A DNA stretch of 7,596 bases from Lentisphaeria bacterium (GTDB lineage Bacteria > Verrucomicrobiota > Lentisphaeria > Victivallales > UBA1829), in NCBI GenBank assembly GCA_019408975.1, contig DXVA01000007.1:26834-34429 (forward strand), written 5' to 3'. Each line of letters opens with the position of its first letter. The first letter of the stretch is position 1. A program made the position numbers and the translations under genes. The notes below the pieces were generated by a model. That model searched no databases. It was given only the letters and a program-made list of their open reading frames with translations, and was not told the DNA's origin. Of this stretch, positions 6,483 to 7,596 are shown one piece after another.

Positions 6483-7265
6483 TTACTTTTTCAGCTTTTC
6501 AATCATCAGGCGGGCGACTTTATGCCCGGAAAGGAGCATTCCGCCGAAAATGGGGCCCATGCGGTAGCCGCCGGCGACATTGTTCGCACTCATTCCGCAG
6601 GCGAAAAGCCCCGGGAAATATTCCTGAGTGTTTTCAACGGTCTGTGCTTCGCCGTTATCGACCCACATCGGCTTTTCGCCGAGAATGCCGCCGGTGGGAG
6701 TCGCAAGCTTGATCTGCGCCTTCTCCGCGGCAAGGTGAATGATCTCGCTCGGATGCCCCGTTCCGTCAAGAACCGCTTTGGCTATCACGGTCAGGGGATC
6801 GACATGCATTCCAAGACGCTCCACCGGAGTCCAGTTGATCACAAGCCCGTTGACCTTGCCTTCCTTGAATACGATGTCTTCCACGCTTACGGAGTTGAAC
6901 AGTTTGGCGCCGGATTTCAGTGCGCCGAAGATCAGACCGCTCGCCATTTCGACGGAGTCCAGCGTATAATAGCCGGGAGCGTCCGGAATCGGACGGTGCG
7001 TGATATGGAATGCATCGAGCAGATAGATCGCATCTTCCTGAACCACGACTTCATTGAAAAGCATCCCGCCGCCCCAGGTACCTCCGCCTGGAGCGAGTTT
7101 GCGTTCAAAGATTGCGACTTTGAGCCCTGCATCGCTCAGGTAGCGCGCAGCGACAAGGGCGGACGGCCCGCCTCCGACGATTGCGACATCCAGAGTCAGA
7201 TGATCCAGCAGTTTTTCGGAGAAGCTTCTGATGATTGCCGACGAGATCACATTTTCGATTAACAT
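6483..7265 (-). CDS. thi4: Thi4-family thiazole synthase (sulfide-dependent ADP-thiazole synthase type)
   Basis: The enzyme makes the thiazole precursor of thiamine from NAD and glycine in the cytosol. The 260-residue product has an N-terminal dinucleotide fold, VAIVGGGPSALVAARYL (27-43), with the adenine-ribose acid in FERK (Glu54), then PGGGTWGGGMLF (59-70), VLDGTGH (165-171) and a C-terminal GLFACGMSANNVAGGYRMGPIFGGMLLSG. In yeast-type Thi4 the sulfur donor is a Cys followed by Met-Asp-Pro. Here the matching position is His154 (MHVDP), as in archaeal Thi4 that use free sulfide and turn over repeatedly. ATG at 7265 follows AAGGA by 7 nt. Length fits the archaeal/bacterial form. A TPP riboswitch precedes the gene and an intrinsic terminator follows it, so it is a single-gene unit. 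The product is sometimes annotated as ribulose-1,5-biphosphate synthetase, a legacy name. Confidence 0.93.
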   Translation of the reverse strand: MLIENVISSAIIRSFSEKLLDHLTLDVAIVGGGPSALVAARYLSDAGLKVAIFERKLAPGGGTWGGGMLFNEVVVQEDAIYLLDAFHITHRPIPDAPGYYTLDSVEMASGLIFGALKSGAKLFNSVSVEDIVFKEGKVNGLVINWTPVERLGMHVDPLTVIAKAVLDGTGHPSEIIHLAAEKAQIKLATPTGGILGEKPMWVDNGEAQTVENTQEYFPGLFACGMSANNVAGGYRMGPIFGGMLLSGHKVARLMIEKLKK

Positions 7266-7268
7266 TTC

Positions 7269-7307
7269 GACTTCCTTTCTTTCGATTCCGGCATCCGGCG
7301 GGAAGTC
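7269..7307 (-). promoter_or_regulatory. Candidate ribosome-site-sequestering hairpin (riboswitch expression platform)
   Basis: On the minus strand, GACTTCC (7301-7307) is fully complementary to GGAAGTC (7269-7275), which includes the GGA of the thi4 Shine-Dalgarno sequence (AAGGA, 7273-7277). The loop carries an inner CCGG-ATG-CCGG stem. Closing this hairpin would hide the ribosome site four bases before the start codon. No T tract lies between the aptamer and the ATG, so control by translation rather than termination is favoured. Confidence 0.55.
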
Positions 7308-7343
7308 AGGAGAATCTGAACGCTTGAAAACAAGTGCGGTTCC

Positions 7344-7431
7344 ATCGTGATTCCTACGCCGGCATGATCCGGATCAGGTTCTGCGGGTTTGATCTCAGCC
7401 CCAGCCCGAATGACCGGAGCACCCCGACGAT
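7344..7431 (-). promoter_or_regulatory. TPP (THI-box) riboswitch controlling thi4
   Basis: Conserved thi-box elements appear in order on the minus strand. The closing stem is ATCGT (7427-7431) with ACGAT (7344-7348). Then come CGGGGTGC (P2 start), a P3 arm closed by GCTCC/GGGGC, CTGAGA (7393-7398), ACCC (7385-7388), GAACCTGATC (7372-7381) and GCCGGCGTAGG (7353-7363). These are the pyrimidine- and pyrophosphate-binding segments of the TPP aptamer. TPP binding should reduce Thi4 synthesis. The P3 arm is short, as in the E. coli thiM form. Confidence 0.96.
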
Positions 7432-7444
7432 TTTTCAGTCGATT

Positions 7445-7473
7445 AATATAACCGCAAATCTCCCCTTTTGCAA
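7445..7473 (-). promoter_or_regulatory. Candidate promoter of the thi4 leader
   Basis: On the minus strand, TTGCAA (7468-7473) and TATATT (7445-7450) are 17 bp apart. The predicted start near 7438 is just before the first base of the riboswitch closing stem, the expected arrangement. The match is 4-5 of 6 in each box. Confidence 0.6.
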
Positions 7474-7596
7474 ACCCGGTCATCTTCATAATCCGCGGAG
7501 ATTCCGGCTTATTCCTTTCTGCATTGCCGCAGATGCCCGGTCTTTGCCGGGATGAAGTGTTTTTTATTAAAAAAAATTGGTTTCATAGTGCGATGC
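7474..7596. other. Right-edge intergenic stretch with no recognised gene
   Basis: No convincing coding region was found. On the plus strand there is a 5-bp CCCGG/CCGGG hairpin (7536-7551) followed, after 8 nt, by a six-T run and an AT-rich palindromic stretch (about 7560-7576). The T run is too far from the stem for a confident terminator call. Whatever lies upstream of the thi4 promoter is beyond the window. Confidence 0.5.

Noticed and set aside
6273..7262. A 329-codon plus-strand open frame
   Set aside because: It lies antisense to thi4 and the PHP start region, crosses a terminator and promoter, and has no recognisable domain. The minus-strand Thi4 protein fully explains the coding signal.
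7536..7566. Possible plus-strand terminator near the right edge
   Set aside because: The stem is only 5 bp and the T run begins 8 nt after it. No plus-strand gene leads into it.

Overview
This is a bacterial chromosomal window of roughly even base composition. It is densely coded on both strands, with Shine-Dalgarno-led genes and sigma70-like promoters. No mobile element, tRNA, rRNA or CRISPR array is visible. Three traits point to an anaerobic, gut- or sediment-type Gram-negative bacterium: an AraC regulator divergent from a glycoside hydrolase, a PurT-type purine enzyme, and a His-type (sulfide-dependent) Thi4 under a TPP riboswitch. Lentisphaerota (Victivallales) or a relative would fit, but this is an inference from gene style, not a sequence match.

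Layout, left to right. Positions 1-184 (minus) hold the N-terminus of purT, cut by the window edge, with its own promoter very close to the start codon. Positions 254-1132 (minus) encode an AraC/XylS regulator. It diverges from a 729-residue GH39-like glycosidase (1246-3435, plus) that has an N-terminal CBM9-like domain. The two share a 113-bp control region whose candidate -10 boxes overlap. A hairpin terminator follows the glycosidase.

Next is an AT-rich tandem palindrome (two copies of ATTGAT-N3-ATCAAT, centres 22 bp apart) abutting the promoter of a two-gene membrane operon: a polytopic DUF2157 protein (3583-4857) overlapping by 8 bp a GDYXXLXY-family protein (4850-5467). These families are known to cluster together but have no settled function.

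That operon ends 3 bp from the convergent end of a PHP-family histidinol-phosphatase-like gene (5471-6310, minus), which has a well-formed promoter. Upstream of it lie two hairpins, one of them the clear intrinsic terminator of the next gene. That gene is thi4 (6483-7265, minus), the thiazole synthase of thiamine biosynthesis. Its leader contains a complete TPP riboswitch (7344-7431), a candidate Shine-Dalgarno-sequestering hairpin, and a promoter. The last ~120 bp hold no recognised gene.

The window is a set of small independent transcription units rather than one pathway: purine synthesis, regulated glycan breakdown, an uncharacterised membrane module, a phosphoesterase and thiamine synthesis. 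The parts most worth a second look are the thi4 leader and active-site type, the tandem palindrome before the DUF2157/GDYXXLXY operon, and the AraC-glycosidase pair.
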